A DNA stretch of 64,000 nt from Flammeovirga yaeyamensis (GTDB taxonomy: Bacteria; Bacteroidota; Bacteroidia; Cytophagales; Flammeovirgaceae), in the NCBI RefSeq assembly GCF_018736045.1, contig NZ_CP076132.1, positions 62,001 through 126,000 of the forward strand, written 5' to 3'. The notes under the pieces were generated by a model. It was given only the letters and a program-made list of their open reading frames with translations. It ran no database searches and was not told where the DNA came from. Positions 1 to 8,652 of this stretch are shown here, one piece after another (within the stretch, counting starts at the first letter, position 1; each line of letters opens with the position of its first letter). Position numbers and translations under genes: made by a program.

Positions 1-140
1 CCATGAAGAATAGCATAAGCCATTACATTCTCATGGGTCATATTGGTTGATTTATTTGGATCAACATTTATTTCAGGATTCACACAAGAATAAACGCCGA
101 CTAAAAGGGGTAATAATGTTATTCGTCTTAATAATCTCAT
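1..140 (-). CDS. SusD/RagB-like outer membrane lipoprotein (5' end only)
   Basis: Only the first 46 codons are inside the window; the gene runs off the left edge. The start is the ATG at 138-140. The product begins with a short basic, hydrophobic signal ending in a lipobox-like VGVYSC, so Cys18 is probably lipidated. It is followed by NPEINVDPNKSTN, which resembles the Asn/Pro-rich start of SusD-like nutrient-binding lipoproteins. It starts 12 bases after the stop of the SusC-like gene, as expected for a susCD operon. By family knowledge the SusD lid and SusC barrel import a glycan or peptide; the substrate cannot be read here. Confidence 0.8.
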   Translation of the reverse strand, partial: MRLLRRITLLPLLVGVYSCVNPEINVDPNKSTNMTHENVMAYAILH

Positions 141-152
141 AATCAGTTGATT

Positions 153-3100
153 TTAGAATGAAACATTTAAATTGAAACCATAACTTTTTACCGATGGCAT
201 TGATGCAAACTCCAATGCACCTCCTGTACTAGAAGCATTTAAAATGCTTGTTGGATCTACATTCTCTGCAGCTTTCCATATAAAAAATGGATTACTCATT
301 ACTGCAGATATTCTTGCTGATGAAAGATGAATCTTCTTTAAGAAAGAGGAGGGAAGACCGTAACCTAAACTCACCTCTTTCACTCTTATATAAGATGCAT
401 CTCTTATAAACTCTGAATTTATTTCCGAAATTCTGTTGTAGTACAACTCCGGGTTCGCACCCACACCTTGAGTGTAATAAACATCTCTTCCTTCTAAGGT
501 GTTGATGTGCGTTCCCGAAGCATACATATCTGAATTTGTACCTGAATAGAACTCTCCTCCAATTTGTTGATCGATTAGCACATTAAAATGTACTCCCTTA
601 AAACTAAAGTTGGACGAATAACCGATTATAGCTTCAGGGTTCATGTTCCCTATCGCTACCATTTCTGAAGTGTACTGTGGCAATCCATTATCATCGTAGG
701 AAATATCACCAATATCATTTCTTTGATAATCCCTACCCATGATTACTCCGTACTCTTCGCCAACAATAGCATCGACCCTAACATTACCATAATCACTTAT
801 GGTCATTCGTTCCATGTCTCCAATCAAACTATTTACCTTATTCCTATTATAAGTATAGTTGACGCCCAATTCCCAAGTGAAGTTTCTATTGACTATAGGA
901 ACTAGATTTAATGATACCTCAACACCTGTGTTACTCATGCTACCTGCATTTACCAAAACACTAGTAAAACCTGAAGCATCCGAAACATCCATAGCGATAA
1001 TTTGATCTTCGGTGATTTGATCATAATAAGTGACATTCATATTCACACGATCATGAAAAAATCCTAAGTCTGCACCAAACTCTATAGAGGTGGTCATCTC
1101 TGGAGATAAGTTGGCATTATTCATCGCTCCAGAAAAACCAGCAGGAAGAACTTTATTTCCATTCTTATTAATAAAACCATTTCCTGCCGTTCTATAGGTT
1201 TGATACAATTTGTATGGATCTGTATCAGATCCTACCTGTGCCCATGACCCCCTTATCTTCGCTAAGGAGAACCATGTTGGCAAATTAATTTTCTCTGATA
1301 CAATCAAACTCGAACTCAAAGAAGGATAGAAATAAGAATTGTTTCCTTCTGATAAAGTCGATGTCCAATCGTTTCTACCTGTTACTGTTAGGTAAATCCA
1401 TTTATCGTAACCAAAGTCCATTGACCCGTACACCGAATTCATTTCTTTTTCAGAATGATTCTGAGTACCTGTTACCATGGCTGCATTACTTACATGATAC
1501 CAATCAGAATAAAATTGACGCATTTCAATACCTACATTATTCTGTTCAGTACGCATCATATTCGCACCCAATAGACCAGAAATATTGAACCTTCCGATAT
1601 CTTTATTGATGTTCAAATAAAGATCGTGGTTCATCTCCATTCTTTGTAGACTACTGACTTTACTTTCACCATCACTCAAAAATGGAGTACCAATTGGTGT
1701 GATCGTTTCGTCTCTTCCAGAAGTAAAATCAATACCATTTCTGTAGTTTAATTTTACACCTTTAAGTAACTCCAAACTCACATTTGCCGATAGTAATACT
1801 TTATCTTTAAAATCTTTGATGTACAAATTGTCCATCACCCAGTAAGGGTTTAAAGTATACACATCATTCATAAAAATTGGTTGATGTCTATTCTTTTTAA
1901 AGATTTCTGCAGATTGTGTGGCAGGCATCCTATGATAAGCATTTGCTGGATTAAAAGTGGTTTCTCCTCCAGCAGAACGATTGGCTTCCTGATTAATATA
2001 AGTCAGTTTAGTATCTATCGAAAGACGTTTTGAAGGATCACTATTTACCCTTGCTGAAACCGTATTTCTCTGAATATTTGTTGAAGGTAAAATATCTTGA
2101 ACTTGTTGGTTCGAATAAGATACTCTTCCTTGTAAGAGATCGTTTCCTGCGGATACGGCTACACTATTATTGTACACATAGCCCGTACTAAATATGGACA
2201 TCGGATCCCATTGGTTCGTATAAGGATACTCATTCCCATCGAAACCAATATACTTCTGATTTCCCATTTTAGCTCCCCAACTCGAAAGTCCGGTATCCAT
2301 TACTTCTGCACTAGATGATGGTACTCGACCTTGTGCTCCCTGCCCGTAGACTGTCTGTCTATCGGTCAGCATATTATTAGGTGTACTCCACACCATCGAT
2401 GAACTGATATCAACACCAATTCCATCTTTTTTATTACTCTTTTTAGTTGTAATCAAAAGGACGCCATTCGAAGCACGACTACCATATAAAGCAGTGGCTG
2501 CAGCCCCTTTTAAAACATTGGTCGATTCAATGTCGTCGGGGTTAATCATCGATAAAACATCACCTTTATCTGTGCCACCCCAACGGCCTACACCACCTTT
2601 GTTTTTTTCGTCCATAGGGACACCGTCTATTACAACTAACGGATAATTACTACCCTTTAAAGAGGCGTTACCACGAATACTTATAGAGGAAGCCTGACCT
2701 GGTCGATTTCCAGAGATTTGTACCCCTGTAACTCGTCCACCTAGGCTGTTCATCAGCGATCCAGTATTGACTTGTGTTAAATCGTCACTACCAATCTCCG
2801 ATACAGCATAGCCTAAAGCTTGCTTCTCTTTCGATATTCCTAATGCAGTTACTACCACTTCTTTAAGTTCTTCTATGTCTTCCTCTAATAAAACTTCTAT
2901 TTCATTAGAAGAGGTTACTATATATTCCTTTTGCTGATACCCTATAAAGGTGAAAAGCAATTCTTGTCCAATTTCAGCCTCCAATACAAACTTCCCGTCT
3001 ATATCTGAAATCACTCCCTGTGTCGTCCCTTTTATAGAGATATTTACACCAGGCAATGTGGCTTTACTTTTTGCATCTAACACTGTACCCCGGACATAAG

Positions 3101-3170
3101 AATCCTGGGCCAATGCTGTAGAAATCGTACCTATAAAAAGTAGGATTGCAAACAGTTGAAGTCTTATCAT
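153..3170 (-). CDS. SusC/RagA-family TonB-linked outer membrane transporter
   Basis: This 1005-residue protein has a signal peptide (about 1-21, ending TALAQ) and a carboxypeptidase-regulatory-like beta-sandwich (about 25-95). A stretch with the family's usual EEDIEELKEVVVTALG follows. The plug domain (about 120-245) contains the typical LKGAAATALYGSRASNG segment, and a long 22-strand-type barrel ends in Phe. Length and domain order are those of SusC/RagA transporters, which work with a SusD lipoprotein and TonB to import bound oligomers. The SusD-like partner starts 12 bases downstream. The divergent regulator at 3486 is a plausible controller. No glycoside hydrolase gene is visible on this side, so the substrate remains unknown. 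Confidence 0.95.
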   Translation of the reverse strand: MIRLQLFAILLFIGTISTALAQDSYVRGTVLDAKSKATLPGVNISIKGTTQGVISDIDGKFVLEAEIGQELLFTFIGYQQKEYIVTSSNEIEVLLEEDIEELKEVVVTALGISKEKQALGYAVSEIGSDDLTQVNTGSLMNSLGGRVTGVQISGNRPGQASSISIRGNASLKGSNYPLVVIDGVPMDEKNKGGVGRWGGTDKGDVLSMINPDDIESTNVLKGAAATALYGSRASNGVLLITTKKSNKKDGIGVDISSSMVWSTPNNMLTDRQTVYGQGAQGRVPSSSAEVMDTGLSSWGAKMGNQKYIGFDGNEYPYTNQWDPMSIFSTGYVYNNSVAVSAGNDLLQGRVSYSNQQVQDILPSTNIQRNTVSARVNSDPSKRLSIDTKLTYINQEANRSAGGETTFNPANAYHRMPATQSAEIFKKNRHQPIFMNDVYTLNPYWVMDNLYIKDFKDKVLLSANVSLELLKGVKLNYRNGIDFTSGRDETITPIGTPFLSDGESKVSSLQRMEMNHDLYLNINKDIGRFNISGLLGANMMRTEQNNVGIEMRQFYSDWYHVSNAAMVTGTQNHSEKEMNSVYGSMDFGYDKWIYLTVTGRNDWTSTLSEGNNSYFYPSLSSSLIVSEKINLPTWFSLAKIRGSWAQVGSDTDPYKLYQTYRTAGNGFINKNGNKVLPAGFSGAMNNANLSPEMTTSIEFGADLGFFHDRVNMNVTYYDQITEDQIIAMDVSDASGFTSVLVNAGSMSNTGVEVSLNLVPIVNRNFTWELGVNYTYNRNKVNSLIGDMERMTISDYGNVRVDAIVGEEYGVIMGRDYQRNDIGDISYDDNGLPQYTSEMVAIGNMNPEAIIGYSSNFSFKGVHFNVLIDQQIGGEFYSGTNSDMYASGTHINTLEGRDVYYTQGVGANPELYYNRISEINSEFIRDASYIRVKEVSLGYGLPSSFLKKIHLSSARISAVMSNPFFIWKAAENVDPTSILNASSTGGALEFASMPSVKSYGFNLNVSF

Positions 3171-3485
3171 AATGAATAATTAAGAGTACAAATCGAAAGT
3201 TATTAAATCGTTACCATGTCCCCGAAAGGATGTTACAATAGTACAGGCGGTAGATTTACTTTTAGCGGTACAAGGGAGGTTACAAATGGGATAAATTTAT
3301 TAAAATATGCAAAAACAAGGGTATTAATCTCCTTAACAATGTACATATATAAAAAATACCCCCTTATCTTTTGCATTAATTAAAATAGTTTTAGAAATCG
3401 CATATCTATAATTCTAACAACTATTTCAATATCTCACTATCGACCTAATTCTAGTTAAATCGAATACTAACAAGCTAAAGCCAGT
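3171..3485. other. divergent intergenic region between susC-like gene and regulator
   Basis: This 315-base gene-free stretch must hold the promoters of both divergent genes. I found no clean TTTG-N19-TANNTTTG promoter on either strand. At 3232-3290 there are four close TACA half-sites in the same orientation (GTTACAATA, GTACAGGC, GGTACAAGG, GGTTACAAAT). The left part is relatively GC-rich for this genome and the right part (3291-3480) is AT-rich. Confidence 0.5.
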
Positions 3486-6035
3486 ATGTCTCAAATTATT
3501 AAAAGCCTAACTTTATTTTTCATTTCAATCAATGTGTGTTTTGGACAAGGTGGACTTTCTTTTGAAAGCTCTGCAATTTTAGACAAGCAGACGACCTCAC
3601 TTTTATTGCCTAAAAAAGAGCAAATAAGAGTAGGAAAAGAGATTAAACTAAAGTTTAATTTGTCGTTAAAAAAGTCTTATTTCATCGGTAATATTCTCAG
3701 GATTATTGGGGATGAAAAACATAAAATTGATCTCATTTATTATCCTGGAAAAAATAGAAGTGAGAATAGTTTGATCATTACTTTTGATCAAAAAAGACAC
3801 CTTATACAGATACCGTTAAGTCAGTATGGTCAATATGTTGATTTAAGTGATTTTGAAATCAACATCAATCAATCAAAGAAAACTATTGTAGTTACAATTG
3901 GTAATCAAAAGTTCGAATCTTCTCTTACTGAATTTCCTTATCTATCAAATTTGAAACTCATTTTTGGATCATCCGAGGATAATGAAAATGAAATTATTCA
4001 AATACCTACTTTTACACTAAATAACGTTCAAATTTCTTCTCGTAAGAAAGACTATCACTGGCCTTTAAATGAGTATAAAGGAAGTAGTGCCAATGAGGTA
4101 CATCATAATAAAGATGGAAGTGTAGAACGTCCAAATTGGCTTCTAAAAGATCATTATCATTGGAAAAAAATAGCAGAAGTAGAAACCGCTTTTCATCCAG
4201 CATTGGTGTATGATAGTCTTAAAAAAGAAATCATTTCTATCGACCAAAAATTTCTCAATAGGATCAATATAAGATCACAGAGAGTAGTTACCACCGAAGC
4301 ACCAATTAAAGCGATTAAAACGGGAATTTTCGAAGGGATCAATCTGCCCAAAGAAAAGAAATACTTGGTTTTTGATATTCGCGGTAAATCTATTTCCTCT
4401 CTATATTATGGGGATACGGTAGCACAAAGAGTCATTAATAATAAAGATATGGTTGAATATCTTCACCCGAACATTTTTTATAATGACTCTACAAATGAGA
4501 TCAAGGAGATCAATGGTTTTGGAATGTTTAAGTTTAAAACTGATTACCGAAAATATAATCGTACCTATGGAAAGAGAGAACTATGTCCTTTAAAAGGTGA
4601 TAGCATTGCTCCAAGAAATCGAATGTCACAGTATAAACTCAATAATAATGAGTATTTACTTTATGGGGGCATAGGTAATGAAAATGGTGACCAAACTTAT
4701 GGCTCACAGTTTTTTTATGATCTCTATAAAATCGATACTGAAAAAGATTCGATTACGAAACTTTGGGAGATGAAACCTCCGATTAAAAATATGAGTAATG
4801 TCGGAGATATTTACTTGGATAAAGATGGAAAATATTTTTACAGTGCGGTTTTTCTAAATAATAACCATAATACGACCATTCAACTGATGGCAATTAATAT
4901 GGAAAATGGAGAATTGAATCCCGTTTCTGATACTATCAATCTAAAATATAGAGATACCCAATCTGAAATTAAATTATTTAGGAACCCTTATAATCACTCT
5001 TTCTATTTATGTTATTTGAATGGATCTTATTTGCAGAATACATCTATTTTGATGATTTATGAACTTAAAGGTCCACCTATTAATTCAATTCAAAGAGTAA
5101 AATTAGATCATTTAAGTCAGGCTGGAAGTGATAGTTTTAACTTTGGCTATTTTATCTTAATCATCGGTATTCTCATTCTTGTTTACTCTGTAAGCTATTT
5201 TTATCGTCCTAAAAAGGGGAAAACATCAAAAGATAAGAAGATTTTTGATACCCAAAAAGTAGAAGAAAAGCAGGAAGACTTCATTCCTTTTTACCCTATG
5301 GAAAAGGAGAAAAAACAAGATAAGAATGCGCTCTATATCTTTGGTAAATTTAAACTCTACGATAATGAAAACCGAAATATCTCCCATCAGGTCACTGAGA
5401 AACTAAAACAGGTATTCCTTATTATATTATTCTATCCTTTTACTCATCATCGACATATTACAACAAAAGAACTTACAGAACTTTTATGGCCTGATTCTAC
5501 AAAAGCAAAATCTAAAAACAATCGTTCTGTGACCATACGTCGTTTACGTGTTATTTTAGAACAATGTGAAGGCATACAATTGGTATTTGAAAATAACGCC
5601 TGGGCCTTTTCATTTGATGATCTTTTTTACAACGAGTTTTACCATTTCCTAGAAGTGAAAGAGAAATTATATTATCAAAATGTAGCTATTAAAGACTATA
5701 TCAACTTCTATCAAATCGTGGAAAAGGGTAGTGGTTTACAACCAATGGCATTTGAATATATCGATGAAACTTTATCTAAAATTAAATCTGAAATTTTAGA
5801 AACGCTCATTTACTCTGCAAAAAGGGTAAATGACTTATCATTTAAGAATCAAATTATCGATTGCATTTTTGAGTATGACAAATTGGATGAAGAGGCTTTA
5901 AATTTAAAAATTCAAACCTTATTATTAATGGATAAAAAGGTGCAGGCACATCAAGAGTTTACTAAATTTTCGAATTATCACCTTAAGTTCTTTGGAGAGC
6001 CCTACACCAAATCATTTGATGAAATTGTAGATTAA
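3486..6035 (+). CDS. membrane-spanning SARP/BTAD-type transcriptional regulator with extracytoplasmic sensor
   Basis: This 849-residue protein appears built as a one-step signal transducer. A signal peptide (1-21, ending CFGQ) is followed by a concanavalin/LamG-like beta-sandwich (about 22-178). A beta-rich, propeller-like region follows (about 190-545). One strong membrane helix lies at about 552-574. A winged-helix DNA-binding domain comes next (about 613-720), with TTKELTELLWPD and NNRSVTIRRLRVILE typical of OmpR/SARP folds. The last 125 residues resemble the bacterial transcriptional activation domain (YDKLDEEALNLKIQTLLLM). There is no kinase or receiver domain. It is divergent from a SusC/SusD pair and probably regulates it; that link is inferred from position only. 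Confidence 0.75.
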   Translation: MSQIIKSLTLFFISINVCFGQGGLSFESSAILDKQTTSLLLPKKEQIRVGKEIKLKFNLSLKKSYFIGNILRIIGDEKHKIDLIYYPGKNRSENSLIITFDQKRHLIQIPLSQYGQYVDLSDFEININQSKKTIVVTIGNQKFESSLTEFPYLSNLKLIFGSSEDNENEIIQIPTFTLNNVQISSRKKDYHWPLNEYKGSSANEVHHNKDGSVERPNWLLKDHYHWKKIAEVETAFHPALVYDSLKKEIISIDQKFLNRINIRSQRVVTTEAPIKAIKTGIFEGINLPKEKKYLVFDIRGKSISSLYYGDTVAQRVINNKDMVEYLHPNIFYNDSTNEIKEINGFGMFKFKTDYRKYNRTYGKRELCPLKGDSIAPRNRMSQYKLNNNEYLLYGGIGNENGDQTYGSQFFYDLYKIDTEKDSITKLWEMKPPIKNMSNVGDIYLDKDGKYFYSAVFLNNNHNTTIQLMAINMENGELNPVSDTINLKYRDTQSEIKLFRNPYNHSFYLCYLNGSYLQNTSILMIYELKGPPINSIQRVKLDHLSQAGSDSFNFGYFILIIGILILVYSVSYFYRPKKGKTSKDKKIFDTQKVEEKQEDFIPFYPMEKEKKQDKNALYIFGKFKLYDNENRNISHQVTEKLKQVFLIILFYPFTHHRHITTKELTELLWPDSTKAKSKNNRSVTIRRLRVILEQCEGIQLVFENNAWAFSFDDLFYNEFYHFLEVKEKLYYQNVAIKDYINFYQIVEKGSGLQPMAFEYIDETLSKIKSEILETLIYSAKRVNDLSFKNQIIDCIFEYDKLDEEALNLKIQTLLLMDKKVQAHQEFTKFSNYHLKFFGEPYTKSFDEIVD

Positions 6036-6264
6036 TATAAACATCCGTACATCATTCTTTATTTAATTCGATATAATGTACTATTTACATTTATTCTCAA
6101 TTATATAAATCATAATACAAAAAACATGATAACCATCATCAATTTTTCTTATCGATTTTAAATTCTTTGTGTTTTTAAAGAGTTGAATAGAATTAGATTT
6201 CTCTCTCAATGAAAATTCTATTTCTTCTTTATTGAAATGAGTTATCCACATTTACACCACAAAC

Positions 6265-6969
6265 ATGAAGTATATTTATTTCGTCGTGTTTTTTGTATCT
6301 ACATTTTTTTCACACTCAGTAAATGCACAAGACCAACACGATGTTACATTATTATATAATGTAGATTTTAAGAAAAAAATTGAGTCCTATGGTAAAACAC
6401 TACAACTAAACGGAGGAGGAACCTATATCAAATCGATACATAAACTATTTTCATGTGGTTTATATTTAGAAAAACCCAGTAATGATCCCCTTAAGATTAT
6501 TTATTCTGAAGAATTAAGAATCATCGATTTGGTGATCACTTCCAATCAGTTTCAATCTCAACGTACTATTGATGAGATTAAAGATCTACACGAAAAAAAT
6601 AAGGAATTATTAAAGAGTGGGAAATTTTCAACAATCCTCCAAAATATCAAAGAAGCTGATGTTGTCCTACCAAATACATTTGTAGAAACTTCTCACTTTT
6701 TTGAAAATGCCTTTGCCACATCAAATAATTATGCAACCGATAATTATCATTCTTATATAAGCGATTTTGCAAAGATTTTTGAAGATAAAAATACCATTGG
6801 AGACCATTATCGTTTCGAATTTCATGGAGAAGACGATACTAAGATTTTCCGAGACAATAATTTATTACTTGATATCCACCATAAAGAATTTCAGAACGCA
6901 TTATTGAATGTTTTCATTGGAGGAAACGCACCCAATTCTTCTTTAAAAGACGATCTTCTTTCTAAATAG
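6265..6969 (+). CDS. secreted chalcone isomerase-like domain protein
   Basis: This 234-residue protein has a cleavable signal peptide (1-21, ending VNAQ). The mature part matches the chalcone isomerase-like fold of bacterial periplasmic proteins. It has an LNGGGTYIKSIHKLFSCGLY segment near residues 48-67, where the family has NGxGxRxKxxxKVYxxGLYL. A final LLNVFIGGNAPNSSLKDDLL occupies the place of the family's conserved LGxxPxsxxLKxxLL ending. Bacterial members have no established enzyme activity and may bind fatty acids. It stands alone and faces recA, with a shared terminator between them. The domain call is fairly safe; the function is unknown. Confidence 0.65.
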   Translation: MKYIYFVVFFVSTFFSHSVNAQDQHDVTLLYNVDFKKKIESYGKTLQLNGGGTYIKSIHKLFSCGLYLEKPSNDPLKIIYSEELRIIDLVITSNQFQSQRTIDEIKDLHEKNKELLKSGKFSTILQNIKEADVVLPNTFVETSHFFENAFATSNNYATDNYHSYISDFAKIFEDKNTIGDHYRFEFHGEDDTKIFRDNNLLLDIHHKEFQNALLNVFIGGNAPNSSLKDDLLSK

Positions 6970-7015
6970 TCTTTGATATTTATCAATGAATTATCACTTC
7001 CAAAAAGTGCTTAAT

Positions 7016-7055
7016 AAAAAAATCCCTCACTTTAGAAAAGCGAGGGATTTCATTT
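7016..7055. terminator. bidirectional hairpin terminator
   Basis: AATCCCTC (7021-7028) pairs with GAGGGATT (7042-7049), flanked by an A-run on the left and a T-rich stretch on the right. It serves the convergent genes at 6265 (+) and recA (-). Confidence 0.85.
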
Positions 7056-7114
7056 TACTACTATAATATTTTAATGCGAGTATCCCCACTCAGCATTAAC
7101 TATTTGTTTCTTAA

Positions 7115-8158
7115 TTATTCAGCAGGAGCAACTTCTTCCTCCTCTGGAGCGATACCAAATACTTTTTCTTTGATTTTCGCTTCCAACTCCTCCATTAATT
7201 CTGGATTCGACTTGATCAATTCTTTCACTGTTTCTCTACCTTGACCTAATTTAGATCCGCTGTAAGAGAACCAAGAACCTGCTTTGTTGACAATCTCAAA
7301 TTCAACTGCCATATCCAATACCTCACCTGCACGAGAAATACCTTCGCCATAAAGGATATCGAATTCAGTTTGTTTGAAAGGAGGTGCCACTTTGTTCTTT
7401 TGTACTTTCACTCTTGTACGGTTACCAGTTACGTTATCAGCAGATTCTTTGATCGCACCGATACGACGGATATCCAAACGTACAGAAGCATAGTATTTTA
7501 ATGCGTTACCACCTGTCGTTGTTTCAGGGTTACCGAACATTACACCAATCTTTTCACGTAATTGGTTAATGAAGATAGCTGAACAGTTTGTCTTAGAAAT
7601 AGCACCCGTAATTTTACGAAGTGCTTGTGACATTAAACGAGCGTGAAGACCCATTTTACTATCACCCATATCGCCTTCCAATTCTGCTTTTGGTACTAAG
7701 GCAGCCACTGAATCGACTACTAATACGTCGATAGCACCTGAACGAACCAATTGTTCAGCGATTTCTAAAGCTTGTTCACCATGGTCTGGCTGAGCCACCA
7801 ACAATCTTTCCATGTCGATACCCAATTTTTCAGCATACACTTTATCAAAAGCGTGTTCTGCATCAATAAATGCAGCCATACCACCTTGTTTTTGTGCTTC
7901 TGCAATAATGTGAAGCGTTAAAGTAGTTTTACCAGAAGATTCCGGACCGTAGATCTCGATGATACGACCTCTTGGAATACCTCCAACACCTAAAGCTAAA
8001 TCAAGTCCTAAAGAACCTGTTGAAATTGCAGGAACATTTTCGACGCTGTCGTCTGTCATCTTCATAACAGCTCCTTTACCGAATTGTTTTTCCAATTTAG
8101 CAATAGTTGTTTCTAATGCTTTTAATTTTTCTGTGTTTTGCCCTTTATCCGCAGCCAT
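7115..8158 (-). CDS. recA: RecA recombinase
   Basis: RecA is the ATP-dependent DNA strand-exchange protein and SOS co-protease. The product has 347 residues, the usual length. Walker [10 protein letters not shown] is at 71-79 and a Walker B region ([12 protein letters not shown]) follows. The L1/L2 DNA-binding loops are intact ([20 protein letters not shown]), and the tail is short and acidic (EEEEVAPAE). I start it at the ATG at 8158 (MAADKGQ). The frame is open for 38 more codons upstream, but that extension is unlike any RecA N-terminus and would overlap a -7-like element at 8234-8241. A palindrome at 8250-8270 may be an SOS operator. Confidence 0.97.
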   Translation of the reverse strand: MAADKGQNTEKLKALETTIAKLEKQFGKGAVMKMTDDSVENVPAISTGSLGLDLALGVGGIPRGRIIEIYGPESSGKTTLTLHIIAEAQKQGGMAAFIDAEHAFDKVYAEKLGIDMERLLVAQPDHGEQALEIAEQLVRSGAIDVLVVDSVAALVPKAELEGDMGDSKMGLHARLMSQALRKITGAISKTNCSAIFINQLREKIGVMFGNPETTTGGNALKYYASVRLDIRRIGAIKESADNVTGNRTRVKVQKNKVAPPFKQTEFDILYGEGISRAGEVLDMAVEFEIVNKAGSWFSYSGSKLGQGRETVKELIKSNPELMEELEAKIKEKVFGIAPEEEEVAPAE

Positions 8159-8233
8159 GATAACTAAATATTTTTGTGTGTATGTTATTTCTTTTTGATC
8201 ATCAACTTTTCTACTTCCGAATTGTTGATAATA

Positions 8234-8241
8234 CAAACTTA
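8234..8241 (-). promoter_or_regulatory. recA -7 element (candidate)
   Basis: Read on the minus strand this is TAAGTTTG, fitting the Bacteroidota TANNTTTG -7 consensus, about 75 bases before the recA ATG. No TTTG at the expected -33 distance was found; the palindrome at 8250-8270 occupies that space. Confidence 0.45.
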
Positions 8242-8249
8242 GGGGAGTA

Positions 8250-8270
8250 GAACGTAATGTAGATACGTTC
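8250..8270. promoter_or_regulatory. palindromic operator candidate upstream of recA
   Basis: GAACGTA-N7-TACGTTC is a perfect 7-bp inverted repeat. It lies just upstream of the recA -7 element, over the -33 region, where a repressor would block transcription. It contains GAAC/GTTC half-sites like those of several LexA boxes, but with wider spacing. Assigning it to LexA is inference. Confidence 0.45.
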
Positions 8271-8597
8271 AAAGAATTTTTTTGATATTTTTTTCGATTA
8301 TTTTTTAAACATATTTATCAAATAATCAAAATATAAACATTTAACGATTAATGTTTTATCAAATGTAAAACATGTTTTTGAAAAAAACCAACTTAGTTAA
8401 AATAAATAACATATAATTGATAAATAATTTATCATTTGATCAAAATAGAAGCTTTAATAGTACTTTTAAATGCATAAATTGAACATTATGTAGACAAATT
8501 TGTTTAACTCCTGCTTTTCAAAAGACTATTTGATAAAAAATAGAGACATCAATCTAAGAATCAGAGAAAAGATCGGTTCATTTCTTATACATTCTTC

Positions 8598-8626
8598 TTG
8601 CACATCACTTTATTTAATTACATTTG
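8598..8626 (+). promoter_or_regulatory. promoter of the cystathionine beta-synthase-like gene
   Basis: TTG (8598-8600), an 18-base spacer and TACATTTG (8619-8626) form a near-consensus Bacteroidota promoter. It ends 26 bases before the chosen ATG at 8653 and lies inside the alternative 5' extension, so it supports the shorter start. Confidence 0.6.
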
Positions 8627-8652
8627 TAGATATAACTCACACTAATACATAC

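Larger units (their letters stand above)
8159..8652. other. divergent recA / cystathionine beta-synthase-like intergenic region
   Basis: This is a very AT-rich stretch. It contains a recA -7-like element and a 21-bp palindrome on the minus side, and a -7 element for the plus-strand gene at 8619-8626. Five copies of TTTATCA or its complement lie at 8314-8320, 8355-8361, 8419-8425, 8429-8435 and 8531-8537. The two central copies form a perfect 17-bp palindrome, TGATAAAT-A-ATTTATCA. A plus-strand frame is open from a TTG at 8500, but the promoter position argues against its use. Confidence 0.6.

Noticed and set aside
6242-6250. Isolated exact DnaA box TTATCCACA
   Set aside because: A single box in a short gap; no cluster around it, so not an origin signal. 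The same holds for the one at 40773-40781 inside the methyltransferase gene.
8159-8272. 38-codon N-terminal extension of recA
   Set aside because: The residues do not resemble RecA, and the -7 element at 8234-8241 lies inside; the MAADKG start gives the normal length.
8500-8652. 51-codon extension of the cystathionine beta-synthase-like gene from a TTG
   Set aside because: The extension has no family similarity and contains the promoter; MNKPQDLISLIGNTP is the normal N-terminus.
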